In this document: positions 1 to 7,555 of the stretch, one piece after another | Position numbering within the stretch: position 1 is the stretch's first letter | Layout of the letters: the number at the start of each line of letters is the position of its first letter | DNA from: JANYCO01 sp964437245 | GTDB lineage: Bacteria; Bacteroidota; Bacteroidia; Cytophagales; Cytophagaceae | Reading direction: 5' to 3' | Length of the DNA: 14,799 nucleotides | NCBI GenBank assembly: GCA_964437245.1 | Contig: CAYTGJ010000116.1 | Coordinates: forward strand, 1 to 14,799 | Translations under genes and position numbers: made by a program | Notes under the pieces: model-generated | What the model was told of the DNA's origin: nothing | The model's database searches: none | Seen by the model: the letters and a program-made list of their open reading frames with translations, nothing else

Positions 1-176
1 GCGAATACGGGATTTCCGATTGTTACCTGGGAGTACCTGCCATTCTTGGTAAAAACGGTGTAGAGAAAATCATCGAACTGAAGTTGAACCCGGAAGAAAT
101 GGAACTGATGAAAACTTCAGAGAAACATGTAAAAGAAGTGATGAATGTGCTGGATTCTCAAATGAGCAAAGCATAG
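1..176 (+). CDS. mdh: Malate dehydrogenase, C-terminal fragment
   Basis: This is the last 57 codons of a gene that begins outside the window; the frame starts at base 3 and ends at TAG 174-176. The visible tail reads YLGVPAILGKNGVEKIIEL, followed by a helical stretch ending MSKA. The GVPAILGKNGVE pattern is the conserved C-terminal part of NAD-dependent L-malate dehydrogenases of the LDH-like type (family knowledge). That enzyme interconverts malate and oxaloacetate in the cytoplasmic TCA cycle. The active-site and NAD-binding regions lie outside the window, so the enzyme type rests on the tail alone; a related lactate dehydrogenase is possible but less likely. A strong terminator follows 18 bases downstream. 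Confidence 0.85.
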   Translation, partial: EYGISDCYLGVPAILGKNGVEKIIELKLNPEEMELMKTSEKHVKEVMNVLDSQMSKA

Positions 177-194
177 AAATACGAATGAATGATC

Positions 195-228
195 AAGAGC
201 TATGGTTTTTCAACCATAGCTCTTTTTA
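195..228 (+). terminator. Rho-independent terminator of mdh
   Basis: A perfect stem of 12 to 13 base pairs (AGAGCTATGGTT at 196-207 with its complement at 212-223) closes a 4-base loop and runs directly into a T-rich tract at 221-230. It lies just after the mdh stop. On the opposite strand no T-run follows, so it probably does not serve the converging SprF-like gene. Bases 229-432 show no gene or further clear structure. Confidence 0.9.
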
Positions 229-432
229 TTTAGAAAACCCCGATCTAAATTTTATTCTCCGCTATAATTCGTCTCTTCCTTTTTGAAAATTGGCGGCCAG
301 TCTGCAATAGCTGCAACGGTTTTGTGTTTTCATTTCTTCAATTTACATCCTTCTCCTCCCTTCATCATTGATCATACAGGAATCAGGGAATTTAATTTCT
401 ATTCCGGTATTTTCGTACGGTAATAGACCCTG

Positions 433-1394
433 TTACCAAAAATCAGACGGAGAAATTACTTTGGCTTTATTCGCCAATTTCAGAGAAAGCATCATTTCAT
501 GTGAGCCCTTGGAATAGTTACTTAATCTTGAAGTCGTCATGTCATAAGAATATCCAAGCTCTATCGTATTTTTAATATTTACGCCGGCAAGGAAAACAAT
601 GGCATCAACTCTCCGGTAACTCATCCCTGCCCATAATAGTTTCCGGAACTTCAATTTGGCATTCAGGTCGATCTGATAAGCCGTGAATGGTACTGTTTTC
701 ATCATAACGGAAGGGACAAGGTTCCAGTCACGGTTCAGCGGGATAGCATACCCCATCGTAATGTAAAAATGATGCTTCAACGATCCTTCATCCCCCAATC
801 TGTTTCCGAATAACTGCATGGTGGAAATGCCTCCAAAAAATTTCTTTGACGAAAGCCAGATTCCAAGCCCTAAATCAGGTTTGATTCCTCTCACATAATT
901 AACAGCATTATCGGCCACATTGTCCCCGAAGTTCAGCCGGTCATGATCCAGGTTGTATTGAATAAGTCCCAGCGAAGCAGCCATTGACATATTCCATTTC
1001 TTTGTCAACGGAAGATAATAACCGTAAGTAGCGTATACACTATGCTGTGACAAGGCACCTAACTTTTGCCCAATCACCGTACCACCGATAAAATGGTGTG
1101 GTCTGTCCATCTTATTACTAAATTTTTTATCGTGTCTCCCATGTATTTTATTCAGGGGAGCATGACCCGTCAGATAATAATTTTGCGGAGCACCAGGAAT
1201 TCCTGTCCACTGCTGACGGTAACCACTACGGANNNNNNNNNNCGGATATCGGCATAGTCATCTGTTCCTCCTGCTGCAGGATTGATCAGAAAATAATTGA
1301 GCATATACTGACTGTATTGTCCTTGTTGCTGGCCGATTACTTTCTGTGAAAAGAAAATTCCTGATATTAATAGCATAGAAATAATCTGTTTCAT
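433..1394 (-). CDS. PorP/SprF family type IX secretion membrane protein, split by an assembly gap
   Basis: Predicted outer-membrane protein of the PorP/SprF family. Members work with the T9SS, and SprF-like ones are typically encoded beside a type B cargo and needed for its export or anchoring (family knowledge). The start ATG at 1394-1392 gives MKQIISMLLISGIFFSQKVIG, a signal peptide, followed by YSQYMLNYFLINPAAGGTDD, the family's N-terminal motif. After the 10 Ns at 1233-1242 the frame continues with SGYRQQWTGIPGAPQNYYL, also a family hallmark, and ends with SKGSHEMMLSLKL, typical of the last beta strand. As written, the halves are in different frames. Collapsing the Ns and a 4-base duplicate (CGGA on each side) gives one 315-residue protein, normal for the family, so I do not call a pseudogene. 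The start overlaps the upstream cargo stop as TAATG, implying translational coupling. Confidence 0.88.
1233..1242. other. Assembly gap (10 N), probably artefactual
   Basis: Ten Ns lie inside the SprF-like gene. The plus-strand bases just left of the gap (1229-1232) and just right of it (1243-1246) are both CGGA. A round-number N run with matching ends looks like a scaffolding placeholder across two contig ends that overlap, not missing sequence. Confidence 0.85.
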
Positions 1395-3820
1395 TATCGG
1401 ATCAGTGTAATATAGCCATTCAACGGTTTATGCCCGTCCTTATTAATATTCAACACATAGTAATAAGAAGATACAGACAACGCTTTTCCGTTCCTTGTAC
1501 CATCCCAGGGAGTAGTATACCCGGGATCACTTTTGTAAACAAGCTCTCCCCATTGATTATATACTTCCAGCACAGCTTTCGGAAAAAACTCAATATTTTT
1601 AATCAGAAATACATCATGATTGCCATCTCCATTAGGAGAAAAAGCATTGGGGATAAATACGCTGTAAATGGAATCTATCACCACTGTTCTGAAAGTAGTG
1701 TCTATACAACCATTGGTACTGGTAGCAATTAGCGAAGTATGATAAGAACCACTGTATGCATAGGTATGAATGACATTTTCTGTAAACTCAGCAGCTGTAT
1801 TATCTCCAAAATTCCAGACAAAAGAAACCGCCCCGGAGGAAAGATTGGTAAACGTAATCGTCGGATCTGCAAGACTGGCAGGATCAGGATCGACCGAAAA
1901 ACCGGCAACCGGACCAGCATATACGTCTATATTTTTACTGAGCATCGCTTCGCACCCTTTGTCAGACTCTACTTGCAATGTAACAGGCAGTAGGCCGCTT
2001 GTATGACTACACCAGGACAGATCACGAACATTTCCAATCACCATACCTCCTGAAGTCCACACATTGGAATGAATTGTTCCTTCACTGATGCTGCTATTGT
2101 TCGTTGCCTGTATACATAATGGAAAACATCCGCTGTCTCTGTCCAGTGAAAAATCTGCTGTTGGGATCGGAGCCACCCACACAGACTTCTCCATGGTGTC
2201 CACACAACCATGAGTAGAAGTCGTGATGAGTGAAATAGTATACAAACCTGTCGTATCGTACGAATGAGAAGCCTCTTGTGTATTCACGAGGGAAGAACCA
2301 TCTCCAAAATCCCAGCTCCAGTATTGAATTTGTGAAGGAACCACGATACTGGACTGGTCTACCGGTACAAAGGGAGTTAAGTGACAAACAGAAGCAGGGA
2401 TATTAAACTGTGAAACAGGAAGCGGATGGATCGTAACCTCTTTCAACGTACTCTTTTCACAACCCAACGGATTGGTGATTTTCAGGCTCACCTCGTAAGT
2501 ACCTGAGGAAGCATACATATGATCCGGAGACTGAATGGATTCTTTGGGCGAATTATCTCCAAAATCCCATTCCCAAACGTTGACCATACCGGTGGATGCA
2601 TCCGTAAAATAGGTAGTATCGTGCAAACAAGTAGCTGTATTGAAATGAAAGTCGGCTTGGGTATTCATTATGGGAACGGAATGAACAATAGAATCCTTAC
2701 ATCCGATAGAGGAGGTAGCGACTAATTTCACCTGATACGTACCCGTATGACTGAATAGATGGATAGGATTTTGAATGAAAGAAGTATCATCGATCCCGGA
2801 GGAAGGGTCATCAAAACTCCACCTCCATTCACTGACAGGAGACAAATGAGTACTATCGGTAAACGTAATTTCGTTGCACCCCATATAGCTGAATGCAGCC
2901 TGTATAGGATCTTCTTTCAGTACATATCTTCGTGTCATCGTGCAACCGTTAAACGAAGTATAGGTACAGGTATATACTGCCTGATCAACCGGCGGTACAA
3001 TCATAGCGTTTTGTGTAAGGTCGCCGTTGCTCCAGCTATACGAATGAAACCTTGGAAGCCCCTCTATCTCAAGCGTGGTACTTCCTTTACAGAAATAAAC
3101 TGTATCCGTTTCGGTAATCAAATCAGGAGCGATGTAGGCGTAAGAATTTCCGTGATACCCCCAATAATAGCAGGCATAAAATGTAAATTCGATATTGACC
3201 GTTTGTCCTGCGTACGGTCTAAGGTCGATGCCTACGGAAGCCCAGGGGAAATAAGTGGAAGTATTCCAGCCCGAAGACATGGTCATATTGCCTCCGGAGC
3301 AGGCCTGTATTTCGTACTCCGAACATTCGTCGTGACTTAACAGGTTGCCGTTCTGATCGGTTATTCTGGTCCTGAATATACTGTTCAACGGCAATGTATG
3401 TGCTAAGTCTCCACAGGAGTGTGAACCATCCCCTACTACGGCTACCTGATAATGCAGTATAGGATTTAAAGTATCAACGGTAATATCGTAATTCATTTTC
3501 CATCCGGCAGGATATGTTAAGCCCCCCTCCTGATATGTCCCTCCCGCAGGCGATCCCAAGCGCGCCACATGGGTTACTCCTGAAGGTATTCTCGGCAATG
3601 CTGAACCTATTACAGGATCGTTGCTGATGGCCGAAATGATGGTATGACTGTTCCCTCCTGTAACAGGATGAACACAGCAATTGCCGCGTTGTCCCAAAGC
3701 AGGATGCCAGTTTGAAAAATTGGATTGAGAAAAATTAAAGTTGGTGTTCTGGGCTTCCGAACGGCCAGCTATTATAATACAGACAATAAGAATAAAATAT
3801 TCTTTTAGTACGTTGGTCAT
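1394..3820 (-). CDS. Secreted PKD-repeat protein with gliding-motility (type B) T9SS C-terminal domain
   Basis: Large secreted or surface protein, 808 residues from the chosen start. Residues 1-24 form a signal peptide (YFILIVCIIIAG core, SEAQ end). Residues 30-240 form an unidentified Cys/Gly/Trp-rich globular region. PKD-like beta-sandwich domains lie at about 306-381, 386-463, 467-549, 551-633 and 636-715; signatures such as WEWDFGD (416-422) and WSWDFGDGS (501-509) are visible in four of them. The fourth lacks the signature and has extra cysteines. Residues 719-808 are the gliding-motility-associated (CHU_C, type B) sorting domain: VFIPNAFSPNGDGNHDVF, YNQWGELVY, WDGT, and a terminal GYITLIR. 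Type B cargo crosses the outer membrane by T9SS and commonly depends on a neighbouring SprF-like protein, which is exactly the next gene. I prefer ATG 3820 over the upstream GTG at 3847 because it directly precedes the signal peptide and the GTG lies beside repeat sequence. The ligand is unknown; adhesin is an inference. Confidence 0.88.
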   Translation of the reverse strand: MTNVLKEYFILIVCIIIAGRSEAQNTNFNFSQSNFSNWHPALGQRGNCCVHPVTGGNSHTIISAISNDPVIGSALPRIPSGVTHVARLGSPAGGTYQEGGLTYPAGWKMNYDITVDTLNPILHYQVAVVGDGSHSCGDLAHTLPLNSIFRTRITDQNGNLLSHDECSEYEIQACSGGNMTMSSGWNTSTYFPWASVGIDLRPYAGQTVNIEFTFYACYYWGYHGNSYAYIAPDLITETDTVYFCKGSTTLEIEGLPRFHSYSWSNGDLTQNAMIVPPVDQAVYTCTYTSFNGCTMTRRYVLKEDPIQAAFSYMGCNEITFTDSTHLSPVSEWRWSFDDPSSGIDDTSFIQNPIHLFSHTGTYQVKLVATSSIGCKDSIVHSVPIMNTQADFHFNTATCLHDTTYFTDASTGMVNVWEWDFGDNSPKESIQSPDHMYASSGTYEVSLKITNPLGCEKSTLKEVTIHPLPVSQFNIPASVCHLTPFVPVDQSSIVVPSQIQYWSWDFGDGSSLVNTQEASHSYDTTGLYTISLITTSTHGCVDTMEKSVWVAPIPTADFSLDRDSGCFPLCIQATNNSSISEGTIHSNVWTSGGMVIGNVRDLSWCSHTSGLLPVTLQVESDKGCEAMLSKNIDVYAGPVAGFSVDPDPASLADPTITFTNLSSGAVSFVWNFGDNTAAEFTENVIHTYAYSGSYHTSLIATSTNGCIDTTFRTVVIDSIYSVFIPNAFSPNGDGNHDVFLIKNIEFFPKAVLEVYNQWGELVYKSDPGYTTPWDGTRNGKALSVSSYYYVLNINKDGHKPLNGYITLIR

Positions 3821-3840
3821 TATTTTAGTTTCATTCTTGT

Positions 3841-3868
3841 TCACCACAAAAGCACCACGAGGACAAGG
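3841..3868 (+). repeat. GxxExxY-flanking repeat, downstream copy
   Basis: The plus-strand stretch starts TCACCACAAAAGCACCACG and continues GAGGACAAGG. It resembles the copy on the other side of the GxxExxY gene (4312-4339): both share TCACCA, then GCAC, then an ACAAGG or ACAAAG end, in the same orientation. The match is imperfect with small indels. It overlaps the alternative GTG start region of the PKD-repeat gene. Confidence 0.55.
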
Positions 3869-3871
3869 GGG

Positions 3872-4300
3872 TCATACGTTTTTATTTATACTATGCTGTG
3901 TACCGGAGCTCCCGTCATCAAACAATGTACCGTTGATCACTCTTCTCACTCCTTTTTTAAACTGCGTGGTATTGAAGTTGATCAGCAACCCCAATTTGCA
4001 CTTGTTCAATTTTAAATAAGTGAGTACCTGCGCCAGATGTAAATCGTTCAGGGCTTCCACGGATTTTATTTCTACAATTAATTTATTTTCTATCATGAAG
4101 TCTACCTGATAGCCTATGTCTAATTTTACTTTTTCATAGATGACAGGTAATCCCTTTTGTTTCTCTACTTTTAACCCGTTCTTGGATAGTTCGTAATACA
4201 AGCATTCCTGATAGGCACTTTCCAAAAGGCCTGCTCCTAAGGTTCGGTGTATTTTTAACCCCGCTTCAAATACTATTTTGGCAAGTTCGTTTTCGGTCAT
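3872..4300 (-). CDS. GxxExxY family protein (PDDEXK nuclease-like)
   Basis: Small 142-residue protein of the GxxExxY family, whose biochemical role is not established. The name motif is GLLESAY at residues 24-30, inside the characteristic N-terminal stretch KIHRTLGAGLLESAYQECLY. A PD-(D/E)xK-like core follows: GYQVDF with D67, then IVEIKS with E77 and K79, then QVLTY (Q91, Y95) resembling the QxxxY motif of RecB-like nucleases. All putative catalytic residues are present, so nuclease activity is possible but inferred. Start: ATG 4300 (MTENELAKIVFEAGLKIHRT) matches the usual family N-terminus, while an upstream GTG at 4333 lies inside a repeat. The gene sits alone between two T9SS cargo genes and is bracketed by short CACCA/GCACAAAG repeats, often seen around this family. 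The last 14 residues look divergent. Confidence 0.85.
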   Translation of the reverse strand: MTENELAKIVFEAGLKIHRTLGAGLLESAYQECLYYELSKNGLKVEKQKGLPVIYEKVKLDIGYQVDFMIENKLIVEIKSVEALNDLHLAQVLTYLKLNKCKLGLLINFNTTQFKKGVRRVINGTLFDDGSSGTQHSINKNV

Positions 4301-4311
4301 GGTTGGATAAA

Positions 4312-4339
4312 TCACCAAGGCACAAAACAGCACAAAGAG
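4312..4339 (+). repeat. GxxExxY-flanking repeat, upstream copy
   Basis: The plus-strand stretch reads TCACCAAGGCACAAAAC then AGCACAAAGAG. It is the better preserved copy of the CACCA..GCACAAAG motif. It forms the left arm of the hairpin at 4322-4361, and its AACAGCACAAAG core (4326-4337) recurs identically at 7932-7943. Confidence 0.6.
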
Positions 4340-4361
4340 AATATCCCTTGTGCTGTTTTGT
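4322..4361. terminator. Hairpin between the GxxExxY gene and the delta-60 repeat gene
   Basis: A perfect 14-base-pair stem (ACAAAACAGCACAA at 4322-4335 with its complement at 4348-4361) has a 12-base loop. It lies 24 bases past the stop of the delta-60 repeat gene, so it may end that transcript. No clean T-run follows on either strand, so terminator function is only likely. One arm is a copy of the GxxExxY-associated repeat, so the hairpin may equally be an inverted repeat pair belonging to that element. Confidence 0.5.
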
Positions 4362-4384
4362 ATCTTGACGATTTTAAATCATTA

Positions 4385-7300
4385 TTATCTTTTCACTAAT
4401 TTTTGTATGGCCGTTTGTCCGCCAGGGGTGGTGATCGTGATGCAATACACTCCCGAACTGAGGTCTGACACATCAAGTGTAGTATTGCCGGAGGTCTCCA
4501 AAGGGGCATTTTTCACTTCATTGCCCATCATATCCGAAAGTCTGTACGTACCAGCCTGAGGGAATACAATGCTTACCATATTGCTCATGGGATTAGGATA
4601 AATATTCAAGGTACTGAACATTTCTTTATTGCTTATCCCCGTAACGCTATTGCTATAAGTATAAACAGCGGAGGTTCCCTCGCATCCGTTGGCATCGGTT
4701 ACTACTACATGATAATTTCCGTCAAGAGCAGGCGTGTACGCAGCATCTGTTTCCCCCGAAATAGGGTTACTGTTATAATACCATTGGTAGTCAGCATAGC
4801 TTCCTGTATTTAACACTCCCCCGTCTGCCGTAATAGAAGGCGTTGTAAAAAGCGGATACATACGAAGATCTAACTGCACGATGCTGTCACAACCATTCGC
4901 AGCTCCTCCTGCAATAGTGTATGTAGCGGTATTGTTGTCTGCGATATAAACCACTCCGTCAATCCATACGTAATAAGGTTGTCCGCAAATCGTCTGAACA
5001 TCCGTACCGCTTGACGGTTGTAAGAACGTCAGGTTCAGACGAACGGTGGAATCACAGCCATTAGAATTCCCGCCGATGATCGTGTGTATAGCGGTATTAT
5101 TATCGGAAGTATAAATTTTCCCGTCAATCCATGTAAAAGACGATCCGCAAACCTTCTGTACATCTACTGCTGTATCTCCGCTACAGGAAGGCCCAAGCTC
5201 TATACGAGCTATAAAGTTTCTACCTGTAGTATTGTATGATGTAAAGACACCACCGATGATCAGTTTGTTACCAGGATATAAAGCCATTGTGGTCAATGAT
5301 GTAGCTCCTGTCGTAAAAAAACCTTCTCCTGAAATTCCCACTCCTGAACTGAAAGTCGGGTCTATGGAACCATCCGGCATCAGGCGGGCAAGATGATTTA
5401 CCGTTTCATTTTGATAGGTGGTAAAACTTCCTCCTATCAAAATTCTTCCGTCTGTCTGTTTTTTAATCGTATAAACTCCTCTGAGTGTGTTGATCCCCGG
5501 TTTATTCACTCCTCCTGTAAAGGAAGTGTCAAGCGTACCGTCATGGAAAAAACGTAAAGGCCCGCGAACGGTATAAGTCGTCTGTAACGATTGCTGTATG
5601 GTCGCCAGGAATGAAGTCCCTACTAAAATACTTCCATCAGACAGCGGAACAACAGGTCCCAGACCTCCTCCTCCGGAGCCGCTAACATTTCCTATCCAAA
5701 AAGACATATCCAACTTACCATCAGGAAACAAACGGGCTACACGTCTTTGAACTAAGCTTGTACCGTTGTAGGTAACATTGTTCGGAACGGTAAAATAGAT
5801 CATTCCATCGGCATCAGTAGCAAATCCACCCGGATAGGTATTAGTAAAACCGCTTCCTCCTGCGTTGAACGACAGATCTCTTGAGCCGTCTGCATTCAAC
5901 CGTACAATCTGGTTGACTACAGTTCCGTTAAACTTTACAAAGGCCCCTCCCAGCAAAATCTTGCCATCAGGTTGCATGTAATGCCCCACATGCAATCCTC
6001 CGTTGATCCCGTTCACATCTGTTGCACCAGTACCCGCATTAAAAGTAAGGTCTCTTGAACCATCCGCATTCAGACGCACAATACCGTTTACGGTATCCCC
6101 GTTGACTACGGTAAAAGTCCCGCTCAACAGTATTTTTCCATCCGGCTGCAAGGTCATGTCCACGGGATAACTTGCCAGGAGATTAGAATTACTCACACTT
6201 GCCGAAAAAGTATTGTCTCTTGAACCGTCTGCATTCAGGCGTACAATACCTCTTGCCTCCTGTCCGAAATATTCTGCAAACACTCCGGCCACTAAAATTT
6301 TTCCATCCGGCTGAACAGCCGTAAGCCTGACCGTTTCACTGAATCCCGTTCCCTCGTTAAACGTATTATCCTTCGTACCGTTCGCATTCAAGCGGGCAAA
6401 ACGCGGGCTGATCGTTCCACTGCTGAATTCATATTGATAAAATTCTCCTCCGGCTACAATTTTGTTATCAGGCTGCACAACAAGGGTGTAGACGTTTCCT
6501 GAAATTTTAGAGGCAATGGTTGCATCCAATTCTCCGGCTGCAGTAAGCAGGGCGATGCAGCCAATACCGGTAATACCATTGTAACCAGTAAAAGCCCCGC
6601 CAATCAGAATTTTGTTGTCGGCCAACACCTGAACCGTACGAACTCTTGAACCGGCACCTGTACCTCCCACGTTAAATGAAGCATCCCGGGTACCATCCGT
6701 ATTCAGGCGTACGATACGGTTTACCGTTTCACCATTGTATTGGGTAAAGTTTCCGACCACCAGAATCTTACCGTCAGGTTGCACTGCAATATTATCTACT
6801 ATAGTGTTTGCTCCTGCTCCTACGTTGAAGGTAGCATCTACTGCTCCTGTATTATCCACACGTACAAGGCGGTTAGGCGTCGTTCCGTTGAAAGCAGTAA
6901 AGTTTCCGCCTATTATGATCTTGCCGTCAGACTGTAAGCCAAGCGCATATATTATTTGATTCGCACCTGTACCTACGGAAAAAGTAGCGTCTCTTGTACC
7001 ATCTGCATTCAAACGAGCCATGCGGGTAGCTGCAGTTCCATTGTAGTTCGTAAAGTTTCCCCCCGCCAGAATTTTTCCATCCGGCTGTAGTTTCAATGCC
7101 CATACAGCATTGTCAAAACCAGTTCCTGTAGTAAAAGTGTTGTCTACAGTACCATCTGCATTGAGTCGTACAATGTTGTTGATACCGGAAGTTCCATTGT
7201 ATTCGGAAAAGGTACCACCAAGCAGGATCTTCCCGTCAGCCTGCGCCACCATGGCATACACAGCACCTATATTACCGAATGCTGTACCAGGATTAAAGGT

Positions 7301-7555
7301 AGCATCAAGTGTACCGTCCACATTTATCCGGGCAATACCGTTGCGGGAAGTACCATTCCAGCTTTTAAATGCGCCGGCAATGAGGTATTTTCCGTCCGGC
7401 AGCACTGCAGAAGCATACACCGTATTGTTGGCTCCCCACAGGTTGTAAAAACCTTTGTCATTGGCGTTAAAAGAATTGTCAAGATCACCTGGACTTTGAG
7501 CGAAAAGGCTCATTGAATAGATGACCGTCATCATTGTTATGATAATCTGTTTCAT
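4385..7555 (-). CDS. Delta-60 repeat (DUF5122) beta-propeller protein with type A T9SS sorting domain
   Basis: Secreted 1056-residue protein. Residues 1-20 are a signal peptide (MKQIIITMMTVIYSMSLFAQ). Residues about 22-788 carry 14 recognisable copies of a roughly 50-residue delta-60 module, each centred on a QPDGKILxGG-like strand followed by NGT..RxxRLNADGTRDxTF. Such modules are predicted to form beta-propellers (family knowledge). Copies 11 and 12 are the most degenerate. Two Cys repeats follow at 791-845 and 846-900 (CGSSFTWIDG and CGQPYYVWIDG, each ending NGCDS), then an Ig-like region about 901-972 (YQWYYNSNPI). Residues 983-1056 are a type A T9SS sorting domain: LNIYPNPMSNMVSIVFP, DLSSGVYCITI and a basic KLVKR end. 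The protein is expected to cross the outer membrane by T9SS and be released or surface-anchored. Function is unknown; binding or structural roles are inferences. No partner gene is adjacent. Confidence 0.9.
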   Translation of the reverse strand: MKQIIITMMTVIYSMSLFAQSPGDLDNSFNANDKGFYNLWGANNTVYASAVLPDGKYLIAGAFKSWNGTSRNGIARINVDGTLDATFNPGTAFGNIGAVYAMVAQADGKILLGGTFSEYNGTSGINNIVRLNADGTVDNTFTTGTGFDNAVWALKLQPDGKILAGGNFTNYNGTAATRMARLNADGTRDATFSVGTGANQIIYALGLQSDGKIIIGGNFTAFNGTTPNRLVRVDNTGAVDATFNVGAGANTIVDNIAVQPDGKILVVGNFTQYNGETVNRIVRLNTDGTRDASFNVGGTGAGSRVRTVQVLADNKILIGGAFTGYNGITGIGCIALLTAAGELDATIASKISGNVYTLVVQPDNKIVAGGEFYQYEFSSGTISPRFARLNANGTKDNTFNEGTGFSETVRLTAVQPDGKILVAGVFAEYFGQEARGIVRLNADGSRDNTFSASVSNSNLLASYPVDMTLQPDGKILLSGTFTVVNGDTVNGIVRLNADGSRDLTFNAGTGATDVNGINGGLHVGHYMQPDGKILLGGAFVKFNGTVVNQIVRLNADGSRDLSFNAGGSGFTNTYPGGFATDADGMIYFTVPNNVTYNGTSLVQRRVARLFPDGKLDMSFWIGNVSGSGGGGLGPVVPLSDGSILVGTSFLATIQQSLQTTYTVRGPLRFFHDGTLDTSFTGGVNKPGINTLRGVYTIKKQTDGRILIGGSFTTYQNETVNHLARLMPDGSIDPTFSSGVGISGEGFFTTGATSLTTMALYPGNKLIIGGVFTSYNTTGRNFIARIELGPSCSGDTAVDVQKVCGSSFTWIDGKIYTSDNNTAIHTIIGGNSNGCDSTVRLNLTFLQPSSGTDVQTICGQPYYVWIDGVVYIADNNTATYTIAGGAANGCDSIVQLDLRMYPLFTTPSITADGGVLNTGSYADYQWYYNSNPISGETDAAYTPALDGNYHVVVTDANGCEGTSAVYTYSNSVTGISNKEMFSTLNIYPNPMSNMVSIVFPQAGTYRLSDMMGNEVKNAPLETSGNTTLDVSDLSSGVYCITITTPGGQTAIQKLVKR

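Noticed and set aside
1066..1257. Plus-strand open frame running through the N gap
   Set aside because: It is antisense to the well-supported SprF-like gene and has no family-like sequence.
433..1394. SprF-like gene as a frameshifted pseudogene or two separate genes
   Set aside because: The frame difference arises only from the 10-N placeholder plus a 4-base overlap. Both halves carry complementary family motifs and are open right up to the gap.
3820..3847. Upstream GTG at 3847 as the start of the PKD-repeat gene
   Set aside because: It adds nine polar residues before the signal peptide and borders the repeat element. ATG 3820 directly precedes a normal signal peptide.
4300..4333. GTG at 4333 as the start of the GxxExxY gene
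   Set aside because: It lies inside the repeat and hairpin arm. The family N-terminus MTENELAK begins at 4300.
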